Shown: positions 46,931-60,440, counted from the stretch's first letter. The stretch is 64,000 nt of DNA from Cryptomeria japonica (GCF_030272615.1 NC_081410.1:114143933-114207932), one strand, 5' to 3'. Made by a program: numbers and translations. The notes: generated by a model not told the origin, from the sequence alone.

Positions 46931-49900
46931 GAGATTTATTATTAAGATGGTTGTACGGATGAATATGTTTTATTGCACGTGGACCTTACAAATCTACCCC
47001 AAAAGTTTAATGTATTTAAAATGTCTTGCTATACATAAAGAAAGGTAATTAGTACTATGGTTGGTCGTAGAGTTAATTCCTTAATTGTAAGAGTATTAGT
47101 TTGTTTTAAGGATCAAATAATGAAAATCTAGGTAGGTAATGGTTTGAAGAAACTTTTGTAAACAAAATGAAGAATATTACAACCAAGGAATTATCTACAG
47201 CTAAATGTTTTTATGGTGTTCTATAACTTTTCCAAAGATGTTTAAGTCTAGTCCAATATTTTTTGATACACTTTATGGGATGTTGTAATGAGAATTAAAC
47301 AACTTTATGATAATATTTTAATACTTTGTGAATTGGTTTTTAATGATATTTTCTCGTATTAATGGACTACTATTGTTCTATGATGGATGGTTGAATTTTT
47401 TTTAATTATTTATATACTTTTTATTTATTTATGTATGCATGCAATTACAACATCATTGATGATTTGTAAGTGTACTCTCTTCAACTTTCTCAACTTTGAC
47501 TTAGTTTTCTAGTAGACTAGACATCAATCTAGAAGGTTTTTATTTTAAACTCATTTTCATTTAATTGTCTCTTATTAACTTAGAAGTGGATTAGATGCTT
47601 GGATGTTTTCATAGTTCATTAATGCAACTTGTGTCCCATCCTTTTCAAGACGAAATTAAATAACTATTAGAGAACCATGATGGTGTTGTCTATTGACTAT
47701 TTATTAATACATAATCTTACTTAAAAAATCTATCAAAAAAATATAGAAGTAAACGAAACAACAAGAATCCAAAATATTACACAAGACTCAAATATTTATG
47801 TGTGGATCACTTACAAGAGACAACCCACTACCAAAATAAATTCACAATTCTATTATTCACAGTCAATAAATTTTCAATACAATAATGTTTAATAAAGTAT
47901 TTATTATGTCAAGAGGCATCTACAATGACATCAAACACCTGTGTCAATTTATAGATTTCAATTTTAAATTGACGTTTTCAAACCTGTCATAGTTACAAAT
48001 CAATAGAACCTAACATTACAAACAAGCAACATAGTTGAAATGGCTTCCTATATTTGAATAGATTTGTAGTTTATTTGTTATGAACTACTTCTTTCATGAA
48101 GCATTTATTTTGAAAATTCTAGATTTTTTTATAGTATACTATAAATTAACCATATGCCTCATTCTATTTAGCATACTAAAAGGTCGATATAGAGAATTGG
48201 TGAAAACCATTAATGAATGAATTTGTTCTTTTATGATTGAGATTGAGATTATAGAAGATTAGTGTTTCTTGTAATGACTCCCAACCTCTGAAATAATGCG
48301 TCTCCACCATTTTCAGCATGGAGATCTAGAAAGTGGTCCCTACCCTTTGCATTTCTATTTATTTTTTCTTATTGCCTTTCGATTTGTGGTTTCTTGCATT
48401 TTCTTCTACATTTTAACACTATATTTTTGTAGTTTATATGAGATAGTTTAATTTGGATATTTTATTCAAGAGTAGCAAAATTTAAAAATGAGATTTACCT
48501 TCAAAGAGACGAATGAGAAATATAAAAGGAATGATTAAAGAAACACTTGGTCATCATTGATCTAAGGGATTTGAAATAGTCTCATGCACCGCTAGGAATG
48601 AAGCCAAACTTTTGGATTTGGATCTTCCTTATGAGCTATCTATCATAAAGCAAATAAACAAAAAGTGGGACTCTAAATTGAAAATGTGAAATTGTAACCC
48701 ACCTTTTGGTATTATCTATTTGTGATATTTCTTGATTTGAGGCTCACATAAACTAAATATGTATCTGATTGAATATGCTTATTATGAATAAAAGCATATA
48801 TTGAAGAGCTACATATTCGACTCTTAAAGAGGGGTGAAATTTTTAGAATGATATGAAGTTGGGAACACGAGTGTCATCATGGTAGGAAGATTAGTATTAG
48901 AGAAAAGACTCTTATATATTATCAAAATTTTGAATTTTAGATTCTTATGGTCTTCAATGATATCCGTATAACTGTTGTCATAGGGATTTGCACCCGATGC
49001 CAAGTTTTAAAACTCTACAATCCCATGAAACATGGGACTACTCTTAGGTTGTGGGTATCCTATGGCGAGAGTAGACCTCCAAATTATGGGTTGGCTCTTT
49101 TTTGGTCACCTAAAACTAATTGAAATTCTGATTGGAAAAGGGATAGAAAGATGTGCAGAAACTGAAAACTACTGCTTAAAAGGTGATACACCAATGACTG
49201 AAAATGACTTGCTTTGATATTGAACTCACAAAAATCCAACAATGAAATTGAAACAACTCACAACTCAATAATGCATGCTTTGCATAAATGTCTCAAATGA
49301 AAGGTTTAAGTCTTTATGATATTTGTGTAAAGGAAAATAATATAGTTTTCACAATTTCATTCATCAGATAGCATAACACAATCACTAATCTACACTATAG
49401 CATGTTATACCATGAACTCAACATTCAGGGAACTAGATAAAATGAAAGATTATTGAATAAAAATCACAACAATTTCATCAAAAGAATTCACATTTAACAC
49501 TTCGAACAGAGATATAAGACAAGGAAACAATTTTTTATTGAAAAGTAGTCTTTTTCATGACAAATTTGAATATTGCTTGCAAAGATCTAGAAAAGCTCAT
49601 AAGAAATGAGTTACAAAAGTGTGAATGTCTACTGCCACAATAGGTCCAAACTTAGAACTAGAGAAAAAAGAGCGACGAAAAGAGACGTATATAAAAAGGC
49701 CTCCAAAAATTCAAATTCAAATTTTGGCTCCTAAACCAGATGTGTTGTCATGTCTCCTCCAAATCAGGTATCTAACTAAAAGAAAACTCCTCAAAACTGC
49801 ATCAAGAGTTGTCAATTTGCAAACAAACTCATGGGGTCGAATGCAACTAAAAATCCCATCAAAAAGGGATGTAACTGAAAGAATCAAATAGTTAGTACCC

Positions 49901-52900
49901 TCAAAACTCTCCCTTGACTAAAACTCCACCCACTTGGACTCTCTAACTAAAGTCAAACTCACAATTAGGTGTCCAATCACCTAAATTTGCTTCACATGTT
50001 TGCAAATCATCTCAATTATCTCCTAAACTCAAGCTAGAATTCCAAAGGTAAATAAGCCTTTACTTCTAACTATCTCACACAACACCTAATGACACTCTAC
50101 TTGCTTTTCAAAAAATATCATTTATCTAAAGCGATTTATGATTATACCCTCAAGGTTGTCTCTGTGATTCATCATTATACCCTTGATTTATGCATGATCC
50201 CTAAACTATGCATAGCTTTATAATCGTGCTTACTCCTTGCATTAACTTGAAAATGGTGACTGTGTGCTTCCATTGTGCTTTTGACATAACCCTAGGATTT
50301 GCTTCAAACTGGTTCTCTTACTATATTATATGCTGGTAATGGCTTTAAGATCATCATTGAATGGATTTGACTGAATGTTGTTGTCATTGGCTGTTGTACT
50401 TCGATATTCTTCATGAATGCATTCATTGTTTTTTATTGTATTTTCTGCTTTGTAACCTCCTTTGGATCAGGGTTTGTATTTGCCTCACCTTTGTGTAGGT
50501 TTCTCATAAATGTTCATGTGATTTATACCTTTTCATGGTTTAGAACCTCAATTTACTATACTTTGGTTGTGATCAGGTGCATTATCTTTTATGTCTTCCC
50601 AATAAAAATTGTGAATGTTGCTTTGATTTTCATGCATGATTGTCTTCATATGAGACCATCATTTTCTTATATTGAGACTCCTCTTTCCATCCATATGGAT
50701 TTCTAATTCATTGTTTAGATTGAGACACTTTCACAAATTTGAGACATTGTTTTATCCATATGGTCATGCCCTCAATAGGTTTTGACTTGACAATGAATAC
50801 AAGATTGATTTTTGAGCCTTTAACTGCTAGATGCTCTTCTCTTATACCAAGCTCATTGTATTTCCTTTTCACTGGCTTGAGGTTGCATTTGAATCTATAC
50901 TTTATAAATGCTACTATATGAATAATATATTTTCTCATACATATTACTGTTGGGGCTCCTTTCAATCATTGGATCTTGATTGTACTGTTCTTTGATGACT
51001 CCATGGAAGCTTTGAGAGGATTGTTTTTTCAACTGGGATCATGCTTTGATGAGATTTGTATTCTTATCTCTGTCTATTTTGTAGGCTCTATGGAATCTTT
51101 TTTATCATATCTTCTCACTCTTGTAGTAATGGAGCTCATGCTCTATATCTCTGCTTTTGGACAGTTGTGACTGTATTTAGACTTTAGACAGCTATATGCT
51201 CATTATACTTGTTGTCCTCTTTCAACTGTACCGTTTCCCCTTGAATGCTTCTCTATACCCTACTTGTAGCATACCACTATTTGCTCATGATATGTGCCAA
51301 ATAGATTGAATATATCACTATTTTGTACCTAATATGCTACTACAGGTTGCATCTGATCTTTGAAGCTGATCATGGTAATGAATAAAATCACTTTAATTTA
51401 GGTGCTCTAGATCCTAAACCATTGCCATATACAGTGCTTTGGAGCTTTTATTATCATTCTTATGGTTTGATCACTCATTTTAGGCACAAAAATCTTTTCC
51501 TTATGGCTGCTATATATCCTTATGCCTTATATTACACTCCTTGTCTAAGAAATGAGCTTACTATCTAATGAGTGTATTGTCCATTGTATCTTTGTAGCTT
51601 CATGATAACTATGTATGATCTATGAACTGCACTTTTCTTGATTGCTCAAAGTTTTCCCTATATATTGTCTTGCTTATCACATGACCACTGATTTGATCAC
51701 TTTACTATAAGGCTTGCATGCTCCTTTGTATATCTTTGGCATTGATTGCTGCTATAAAGACTTTAGGATAATTATTTACCATTATTGGCTTATTTGTTCT
51801 TAGATGCTCTCTCATGATTGACTATTCACTGTCATGATGTTCTAAAGGTTTGATTGTAATTGTTGTCAAGTGCATGGAGGCCATCAAATTTGAAAATATG
51901 ATATGTCCTTAACCTTTAAACAATCATCTTCCTTATTGTCACAAAATTATGACTATCTGATGGAAAATGGCCTCTCATGTGTCAGTCATTCCTTGTGATT
52001 GCATGATTGATCTTGTGCTTATGATATGCATATATGACTATTTTTATGAAGGCTTTGTGATGATTGTAGGATGAGGTATACATCCCTGCCCTTGACCTTT
52101 GTTTAGTGCTACTCCATGCATTAACTTTTAAGTATTATTCAAAGATACTTGACTGTGATTTGCACTGCTTGTGAAGCACTTTTGATTACTGTCTTTGATA
52201 ATTCTGCTCATGTTTTATCTCTAGCCTTTCTCCATAGATCACTGTTTTCTACTCTTTGACTTTAACTAGATCTCTAGCCTTTTGTCATTTTTAGTCCCTT
52301 CACAATTTCTTTTCTTTGTTGCATTGCTCATACACAATGATCTCTTCCACTACACCTTGTCATTCATTGAATTCCACCATTGAAGATGATTGTAGCTACA
52401 ATACAAGTGTACTGAGAAGTACTCTTTTTGATTGAAGTGTTGAGGTTCTATCTTAGCACAAGACGGTTATCAGAGCACTACTATTACTCACTACAGGGCT
52501 ACTTACTCTACGAAGTTGATTGCTCTAGATAACTATCCATGCTAAGACAAAATCTGGACACTTCTTTGAAACACTCATGATCTGAAACATTGGTATGCCA
52601 TCTCTTTGACACTGACACACTTAAGGTCTACTATAAAACATTTAAATGAGATGGGCTCAACCCTTGTGGGAGCCACATTTTCCACCACTCATGTGAAATT
52701 GACAAACAACCATGTTACTTGTCCTGTATCTGCACATGAAGCAAACAAGTTAGATAAAAATGAGCATATCTGATTCATTCTTGATGATTTGATCTGACAC
52801 TTGTTTTCTGGACCTATATGACATACTAATTGTTATGATGCACATGAGGTATGGATTATATGTTTGTAGGTGCATGTGCAGATAAGGAATGATGACCTTC

Positions 52901-53000
52901 ATTGCTCTAACAACATTGTTTTCCTCAAATGCAGGTACTCAACGGCAACAAGGAGACAACAATTGGATGTAAGTTAAGTGACACAAGGTCACTCAAAGAG
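46931..53000. other. 6 kb without a recognisable gene
   Basis: The sequence is AT-rich and T/C-biased from about 50,100 to 52,500. A TATA-like TATATAAAAAGGCC lies at 49,687-49,700 but no gene follows it. The longest chance frames (88 codons at 49,625, 97 codons at 50,413) match nothing I know. It may contain old LTR sequence that is no longer recognisable. Confidence 0.4.
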
Positions 53001-53027
53001 GACTCGTCATTTAGGCAATGACGAGTC
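53001..53027. repeat. perfect 11-bp stem hairpin
   Basis: GACTCGTCATT, loop TAGGC, AATGACGAGTC. The stem is perfect and followed by ACCCTTCTTT. Role unknown. Confidence 0.8.
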
Positions 53028-53235
53028 ACCCTTCTTTATGTGCATTTTACATTTATTTTGCATCTACAAATATATAATATTTTCTTCATCTGTGCCATAA
53101 GAGTTAGTCTCACGGCTTGTGTGAGACATAGTACATTAATATTAATAAAGATTACTTTTTCTCAGAAAATGTGTATATTTTCTCCTATGCATCTGCATCT
53201 ACAATGTGATAATAATCTTTTATTCTTTCTTTATA

Positions 53236-53402
53236 CACATGAATATAACACAACATAATAAAAATGTATCTTTCTGTTTATCAAAACATAAAAGCTCTAC
53301 CTGATTGATCTTGTTAAAACACATGAATGTAACACACCATAATAAAAATGTATCTTTCTGTTTATCAAAACATAAAAGCTCTACCTGATTGATCTTGTTA
53401 GC
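53236..53402 (+). repeat. 84-bp tandem duplication
   Basis: Units begin CACATGAATATAACACAACA (53,236) and CACATGAATGTAACACACCA (53,320). The shared remainder, including AAAAATGTATCTTTCTG and CTGATTGATCTTGTTA, is essentially identical. Confidence 0.95.
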
Positions 53403-53430
53403 GAAAATAGGTAACAATAACATCAACCAC

Positions 53431-53589
53431 GACTAAACTGGCTCCAAAAAGTCAATAACACAAAATTTGTCAAAAAATACAAATCGTTGATCGTGATCAG
53501 CAGAACTAGCTGCGACTTTGATTTTTGGAAAATATTTGAAAAAGTCAATAACACGAGTTTTATAACCACTTTTTGGAGCCAGTTTAGTC
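53431..53589. repeat. MITE-like element with perfect 22-bp inverted termini
   Basis: The left terminus GACTAAACTGGCTCCAAAAA plus GT (53,431-53,452) is the exact reverse complement of 53,568-53,589. The 159-bp unit also has an inner direct repeat AAAAAGTCAATAACAC (near 53,447 and 53,540). No target duplication is evident. It may be a small MITE or a hairpin precursor. Confidence 0.75.
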
Positions 53590-54360
53590 ATGTCCCTATA
53601 ACATCTTTATGCAATGATAACAAACCTTTTAAGCTCCTCTTTTTTTATGATGGTTTTTATGTTTTTCTTTGGACAAAATTTTCATGTGTATGCAAGATTT
53701 AATTGTTTTAAGAATTTGTGGATTACAAAATAATCAAAGATCCATGGTGTCCTAAGCTTTAAATAGTGAAAAATAAAGATTCACTCATTTTGGGATGAGG
53801 ATAATATAACATATAGTTATGATTAAAAAATAAAAGCGAAAATTGTTTGAATTTGAATTTTATTTTAATTTAAATTTATTTTTATTTTTGCATTGTATTA
53901 AATTATTAAATTCAATCTATTTTTCTACATATAAAATAATATAATTTATGACAATAAAAAATTGCCTTATCTGAATATTTGATGAATAACTATGAACTTA
54001 AATAAAAAAAATGTTAAAATAAATCACTTTAAATTTAATCATTGTATTAAACATGACATTAGATTTTATATGAACACAATATTTTAACTCTATTCTTTAG
54101 CGAGGCTAATTCTCATGATTGTATTTATGTATATGAGGGAGACTAATACATGAAAGATGGGATTTTTGATATAACTTAGTTAAGATTATAATTAATCTAT
54201 TTATTCATATTTTTATTGATAGAATATTTTTCAATATCAAGAAGTTTTTAGTTTTTAGTGGTTAATAATTATAAAAAACTTGTTTTGATGTTTATAGTTA
54301 ATTATCAATTTAAGTTAATGTTTGTATTTGTAGTATAAGTTGATTTTTACAATAAGTTTT
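53590..54360. other. AT-rich stretch, no gene seen
   Basis: It is very AT-rich, with long A/T runs around 53,820-54,360 and no coding signal. Confidence 0.4.
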
Positions 54361-54600
54361 ATGATTACCACTATATTGTAAGGATTAGAACGAGCAGAGA
54401 AAATGATAACAAAAACAGAAAAAGCAAACAACACACGATTTATCGTGGTTTCGCAAATTTGCCTACATCCACACTCAAAGCAGGGAATAACTTCTATTAA
54501 TCAATCTCACATACATGTGCTGCACACAACCATTATATAATCATATTCAAATATGAAATGAACAGTTGGAAGAACGCGAAGGGTTATATGACCATTGGGC
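54361..54600. repeat. LTR-like fragment
   Basis: ACACGATTTATCGTGGTTTC and GCAAATTTGCCTACATCCAC match a phrase common in plant Ty1/copia LTRs (known from general familiarity, not searched). It ends near CACATTCCCAACATAT. No second copy is in the window. Confidence 0.35.
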
Positions 54601-57009
54601 TTCACATTCCCAACATATATTAATTAGTTATCTAATTTTTACTATAGGTTTTATTGTTTTTTTATATTAATACTAATAAATCAAAAAAAGAATTGTAAAT
54701 ATAGACATGTTTTTATTTTTTATTTGATTAAAATTTCATATATTATAAAATTTTAATTTATATAACTTGTAGACTTATCTTGCAATCATGGAACACCGTG
54801 AGATCACATTTATGCAAAAATTATCGTTTGAATGGTTTCTAACAATGATTAATTCTCTTGTGGCTTATATTGTGAAGATGAGATTTGTAGTTTTTTATTG
54901 CATCAATGTATGAGTTGGGTGCAACTTTGCTAACTCCCTGAGATCTATTGAGATTCTTGACAATTTTTTTATTAGATTCATGTCTATTGATTTAATTATG
55001 TTTATGAATGTTAAAAAATTTATATCCTTCATTGTGTTTACATATATATTTTAAAATATAGGTATGATGGTCTAAAACATACTCTCATATAATCACTTTA
55101 TAGTTAAAAATCAATAATGTTTAATCCAATGCTAACCTTTTATCATGCACAACCATCTATCCTTAGTGCCTTCACATGAGATGATAAACGTATACATGCA
55201 CATAGGAATACCAACCATCCAACTATTCGACCTACTTGGGAAATCTCAAGATTCACATATCTATAATCTAACCATATAACATGATGTCAACACATAACAT
55301 ATGTCACTGATTATGATGTATCCACATGCATAGTCACTTTTTTAGTGGCTTCTATCATTATGAACAAATAGTTACAACATTCATACTATCAATATAAGTT
55401 ATTTCTAATATATCCACCACTAATAGCTTCTTGCTTTCAGTCACACACATAAATATTTCACTTCTAGTTACTTGTTTCATACTTAAATACAAATATTTAA
55501 GTCAAGTGTAACATGCAGTCAATCAAACATGTCAAAGAATATTTTGAAAAACATGTCAAAGAATATTTTGAAATGGATGTAGTGACGATGGATCAATGAA
55601 ACTTGACATGTTTCATACTATAAGTTCTCTTGGGTCTAATGACTCTAGAGATGTGTTCCTTTATTACCACAATCCTCGAACAATGAAACTAATTATTACT
55701 TTGTTATGCTTACCAATAAGACAAAAATTAACATTTACCTTTGTGGTGACTATGATATCCTTGAAATTGGATGTGATGTTATAGGCTCAATGTAGACCAT
55801 GTATTCCTAACAGTGAGGTGAAATATGCTAGTGTGGTGTACTATGTAGAATTTATGATGACTAGAATGTTATTGAAAGCTTGCAAACAAATACAAATAAA
55901 TAAAGTAAAAATAGAATATTATTGAGTGATGCAAGAATGTGCTTACATCTTGGGATGTTATTGCATTAGGATGTTTACAAGGTTTTGGGATTATCTAGAT
56001 TCATTTGACATCCCACTAAATCATAGGGGGGTTATTAATCAAGTAAATTTGCATTTTAGTGGATTTATTGTTGGATTCTTCTTCCCACATTAGGTTTCTC
56101 CAAGTTGAATAATTGTGTCATAGTTCCCTAATGTTGTTATGATGTATTTGGTTGTTTTAGTTCATTTGTAAGTTAGAGCATTTTTCTAGCTTCTTATTAG
56201 TTATGCCATGTGTTATGACACGAGAGATGTTCTAGGTTTTTAATAAGGTTGTTTGGCTGGTTTTCTGTAAGTGGATTATAAAATTCCATCATTTCCATTA
56301 GTAATTGTGTTGCATGTTGCATATTTGATTTCATGTATTATTTATGATAAGAGTATTTGTTGTTGATGAGTAGTGGTGTGAAATATCCATCTTCAAGAAA
56401 TAATGAATAATCAAATCCTAGTTATACACATTTTTATTCAATAATTCTCATACACAAACATGTTTTTATCATGCATCACCTCTACGCAAATAATTAGCAA
56501 ATATATGCACTATTAGTCATACATAATTATGCATCTCATGTTGACTTGCACATATTGCTCGTGTAATCACACCCTATTTTTATATCTAGGTAAATTAGAA
56601 TGCATTGGGGTATAATCACTCCTTAAGAAAGGGAAAATAATTTGAACGTATCTATGTACATTAATTCATTAGACCATCATCAACTTTCTACACACTTCTT
56701 CAATGTATGTGCTAGAACATGGTGATGACCATATTTCCTTAGGAGAAGGCTTATGATCCAAGCATAATATTGTGCATTGGACCATTAACAACATTAATTT
56801 CTCTTCATCTTGCACGAAACCACTTGCACACCAACCTTACCCTTGGTTGTCTTGCATATAAATACATATCTAATATACATTGACCTTAGTGATTTTACAT
56901 ACAACCACACAACATTGGGAGTTATTTGCATTCAAACTTAAAAAATCTCATAAAAATAATCAAGCATCTTGATTTCACATGATTTATACATCTTCACTTT
57001 GTGTGTTAC
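54601..57009. other. AT-rich stretch, no gene seen
   Basis: A short duplication (AACATGTCAAAGAATATTTT near 55,527 and 55,551) is the only structure noted. Confidence 0.4.
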
Positions 57010-57027
57010 AACAAATACTCTATATTT

Positions 57028-58482
57028 TCATGACGAGAAGGTTAACTGTCATAACATTAATCTTCATGACGAGAAGGTTAACATTCCATATTTTCTATTG
57101 TGTTCTATGAATGCCACCATTAAGGCCTATAAAGAGAACCCTACGGGTGACACTGCCATGCATCAAGGCTTAATGGTTCTTATTTATGGCCGCCTCAAGG
57201 CTAACCAAATAGCTCGCCCATAACCCTCTATTTCAGAGTCTGAGGGGGATGGGTCAGACTCTGTTTTTTCTTTGGATGAGGGTTCTAACAGTGATCCAAT
57301 GAGCGAATTTGAGGAGAGTACAAATGACTCGAAAGCTCAAGTAGGTAAGAAGAGGAAACATTTGAAAACCAGGCCTTCCTCCTCCAAGGGCAAGAAATCT
57401 AAAGGCGAAATTCTCCAGATAAGCTCCTCCTCCTCCTCCGAAGGGCTCTGAATATTCAGAGAAGGAGAAACCCCAGGGTTCTCTGAAAAAGAAAACTAAA
57501 GCCCATATTCAGATCAACAAGAAAAAGAGAAAAGATGAGAATGTGAAGGAGTTGGAGGATAATAAGCAGAAAAAGATTTCGGATGTTGACCAGAACTTGG
57601 AGGAGGTGACCACTAGAGAAGTTCACAGGGCTGAAGATAAATCTACTGTTGGTGACACCCCAAATAAGGAACATGACAACTCCGGTAAGATAGATCCCCC
57701 CTCAAACCCTCCTCCTGAGGGTTTGAAAGGTTTTATGGACACCATGGATTGGTTAATCACCAGTTACAAGAAAGCTGTGGATGACAACAAGAAGCTCAGC
57801 CACAGAATCCAGATTCTGAAAACTATCAACACGAGTGAAGGGAAGACTATGGCAGATTATATGGAGGATTTGACAAATACTGTTGCTAAAGCTGAAAATA
57901 TAAGAGACTCCTTCAACCCCAGATTCGAGCAAATAGAGAAAGACTTGTTGGAGACGAAAGCGAATGCTAATGCTATGGATCAAACCATGTCAGGAACTGT
58001 CAGTAAAGTCAACAAAATTGAGGAATGTCTCAAAAGTATCACAGAGAAAAGCTTAAACATTTTGAAGGTCTCTGTTGGCAATACCAAAACTCTCATCAGC
58101 AAATTGGATGAGGAGGACATCCTGGAAATTGACCTTGACACTGAAGGTACAAGAGATGTTCAAGGACCCAGAACAAGAACCAGAGGTAAAAAGAAGGAGA
58201 AGAAGCCTAATAAGGACCTAGATGATCTCAAAGCTGTTGCGGCCACCTATGACCAGTTGGTGATTAAGGCGGAGGACCTCTTGAAGACTCTTTAACTGTG
58301 CAGTGTTTTCCTGGTTTTTGTTGTTTTATTGTTTCTTTCTTTTGCTATCCTTTTCGTTTACTGGCTTTTTTGCCAGTCGTTTTGTAAGCAGTTTTTATGG
58401 TCTGGATACTCTATGATGATACTTCTTAATCTCCTATGGTAAAGGTTTTGGGTCCTAAAAACCTGTTTTTCTTATTAATCAG
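57028..58482 (+). mobile_element. retroposed segment with perfect 18-bp TSD
   Basis: AACAAATACTCTATATTT at 57,010-57,027 recurs exactly at 58,483-58,500. The 1,455 bp between carry one long, nearly intact frame and a 3' untranslated part with TTTTGGGTCCTAAAAACCTG near its end. An 18-bp duplication is typical of target-primed insertion by LINE machinery and too long for LTR elements. A 5'-truncated relative with its own TSD lies at 33,500-33,992, so this is a family and not a single event. There is no reverse transcriptase and no long poly(A). Candidates are a 5'-truncated LINE ending in this ORF, a LINE-mobilised non-autonomous element, or a retroposed host mRNA. Confidence 0.8.
57029..58295 (+). 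pseudogene. Ser-rich/basic and helical protein of unknown family, two lesions
   Basis: The reading starts already inside a frame (HDEKVN, repeated 36 bp later) and gives IPYFLLCSMNATIKAYKENP, then MHQGLMVLIYGRLKANQIA, a TAA at 57,221-57,223, then an acidic Ser-rich part (SESEGDGSDSVFSLDEGSNS). Basic, NLS-like stretches follow (GKKRKH, SKGKKSKGE, NKKKRK). A one-base insertion near 57,445 shifts the frame; from there it is open to TAA 58,293-58,295. The C-terminal half is long, charged and probably coiled coil (FMDTMDWLITSYKKAVDDNK, FEQIEKDLLETKANANAMDQ), with a basic insert RTRTRGKKKEKKPNK before LLKTL. About 420 codons in all with only two lesions. I do not recognise the family. The N-terminal HQGL-type segment vaguely recalls plant transposon-derived gag-like proteins. 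Confidence 0.65.
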
Positions 58483-58500
58483 AACAAATACTCTATATTT

Positions 58501-59776
58501 GTAACTTCGTAATAGACATTGTGTATGCAACACTTGAAAAATAAATATCCATATGTTATCCATATGTATGTGACACTTGTTAGATCACGTTTCATAAGAA
58601 GTGGTTCCATATGACACTTGGCACCATGCATCCTATCTACATATAGTGTGATGCAATTATATGTGCACGACACTTGTTAGCATATACATCATTATTATCT
58701 CAAACTATAAATATTTGCATTGTACAGATTATACAACCAAAATTCATCAAATAAGAGCTTTTTATGCATTTGATTTGGCAATTTCACACTCAAATTTAGT
58801 GAGCCCAATGCTCTAAATCAATTCTCATATTAAAATTCTCTATGCATATGATAATTTTCTCAACATAGTTTAGGAAAACTAGAAGAGATTTTTTGTCCCC
58901 TTTTTCATCATAGCAATTCTCATTCTTAGCCTTTTATGTAATTAACACTCTTATGTATTTATCCCTATTGTGATATTGAATAGTATAATGTGTAAAATTT
59001 AACCTTGACGAAAGGAAAGATAGGTCCTTTTGAAAGTAAACTTCAATAATTACACTCGAATATAATTAACTAGCTAAATGCTTAATTGCAAATAAAATGG
59101 TAAAAATATATATACAAAAAAAAAAACGACCTTTTGATAATAAAAATGAAAAATATAGACAACGAAGAACTTGCGATTGAAATTTGAGAGTCTCGACCAA
59201 GGATACCGATGCATCTATGGACGTCTACATGTAGTGCTATCATCTTGTATAAATTTTAGATAGAAAGACACATAAAAATGCGAGTTTTAAACTTCATGAC
59301 TTATCTAACCTACAAGACCCAAAAACAAAAAAAACACTAGCAAATATTATACAACAAAATATAAAGAAGTAAAGTAAATAGCAACATGCAAATGATTCAA
59401 GTAAGAGAAATAAACAATGAACAAAAACATGTGAAGCTCCATGCAGTTGAACACTCTCAAGATACTTGCTTGCAGGAAAAAATAAGAAAAGTGTTTGGGG
59501 ATTTGCCTAAGTAATCCCTACTTTGGTATTTTCACCTTCATAATAGCTAACATAGATAGATAAAAAGTGAGATTGTGCATTCTTATTATAAGTGCATCTA
59601 AAAATAAGAAAAATAATAAAATAAAATGTATCGATAAGGGATGCAATAATATCAAGGTTCTTATAGACATAAAATAAAAAAGAACAATATTACCTACAAG
59701 ACTTGATAAAGCCAAAGCGGAAAACAAAGCTATGAGAGAATATAGGGAGAGTGCTATAACAAATTTTATAGAGCTA
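58501..59776. other. AT-rich stretch, no gene seen
   Basis: GGATTTGCCTAAGTAATCCC near 59,499 faintly resembles the minus-strand LTR family (GGTTTGCCTAAGTCAAACC). No gene is visible. Confidence 0.35.
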
Positions 59777-60440
59777 TTCACAAGGTTGAGAATGCAAGAG
59801 AGACAAAATAGAGAGAATATTGAATGGAAGATAAATTTAAAATAAGAAGAGGGAAATAGAAGGGACTAACGAGTCATCACAAATCATTTCGAGTTGTTTT
59901 CATTGACTTGTGAAGGTGACTAGTGGAAAACACTTAAAATTAGCCTTTGAATGACAAATTATTATAGAAAGCTATATATGTGCTACATGCGAATGTCCAC
60001 GCTAAGGGCTAATGCCCAAACAATTTACACTTAAAAAGATGAGAGATGAGAAACTTATAATGATAACAAAAAAGTGACACAACCTCTATAAAGTTGTGTG
60101 TGAGCTTGAGAATATAAGAGAACCAAGAGATAGAGAATATCAAATGAAATATAAATCTAAAAATAAGAAGTGTGATAAGGAAAGGGGCTCACACGTCATT
60201 ACAAGTCATTTCAAACCATTTTCAAGGTGACTAGTGAGTGGAAATTGCTCAAAATTAGCCAAGTTGAATGAAAAATCATCATAGATATTTGTGTGTATGT
60301 GTGTGTGTGCGCATGTGCGTGCATGCACACTACATGCAAACGTCCATGCTAAGTGCTGATGCCTAGATAATTTACACTAAAAAATGATGAGAGATGAGAA
60401 AATCATAGTGATAACAAAAAGTGATACAAAAAGGTGACCA
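59777..60440 (+). repeat. diverged tandem duplication of about 330 bp
   Basis: 59,777-60,100 and 60,105-60,440 run in parallel. Shared pieces include AAAATTAGCC, ATGCTAAG/ACGCTAAG, AATTTACACT, GATGAGAGATGAGAAA and GTGATAACAAAAA-like text. The second unit is longer because of a GT repeat. Confidence 0.8.
60289..60330 (+). repeat. GT/GC-rich microsatellite
   Basis: TGTGTGTATGTGTGTGTGTG then CGCATGTGCGTGCATGCACA, an alternating purine-pyrimidine tract with Z-DNA potential. Confidence 0.9.

Noticed and set aside
49687-49900. TATATAAAAAGGCC followed by an 88-codon frame as a promoter and gene
   Set aside because: The frame has no domain and no similarity I can recognise, and the region has no other coding signal.
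50413-51170. Hydrophobic frames of 60-97 codons suggesting membrane proteins
   Set aside because: T-rich sequence yields hydrophobic translations by chance; no start context, family match or frame continuity.
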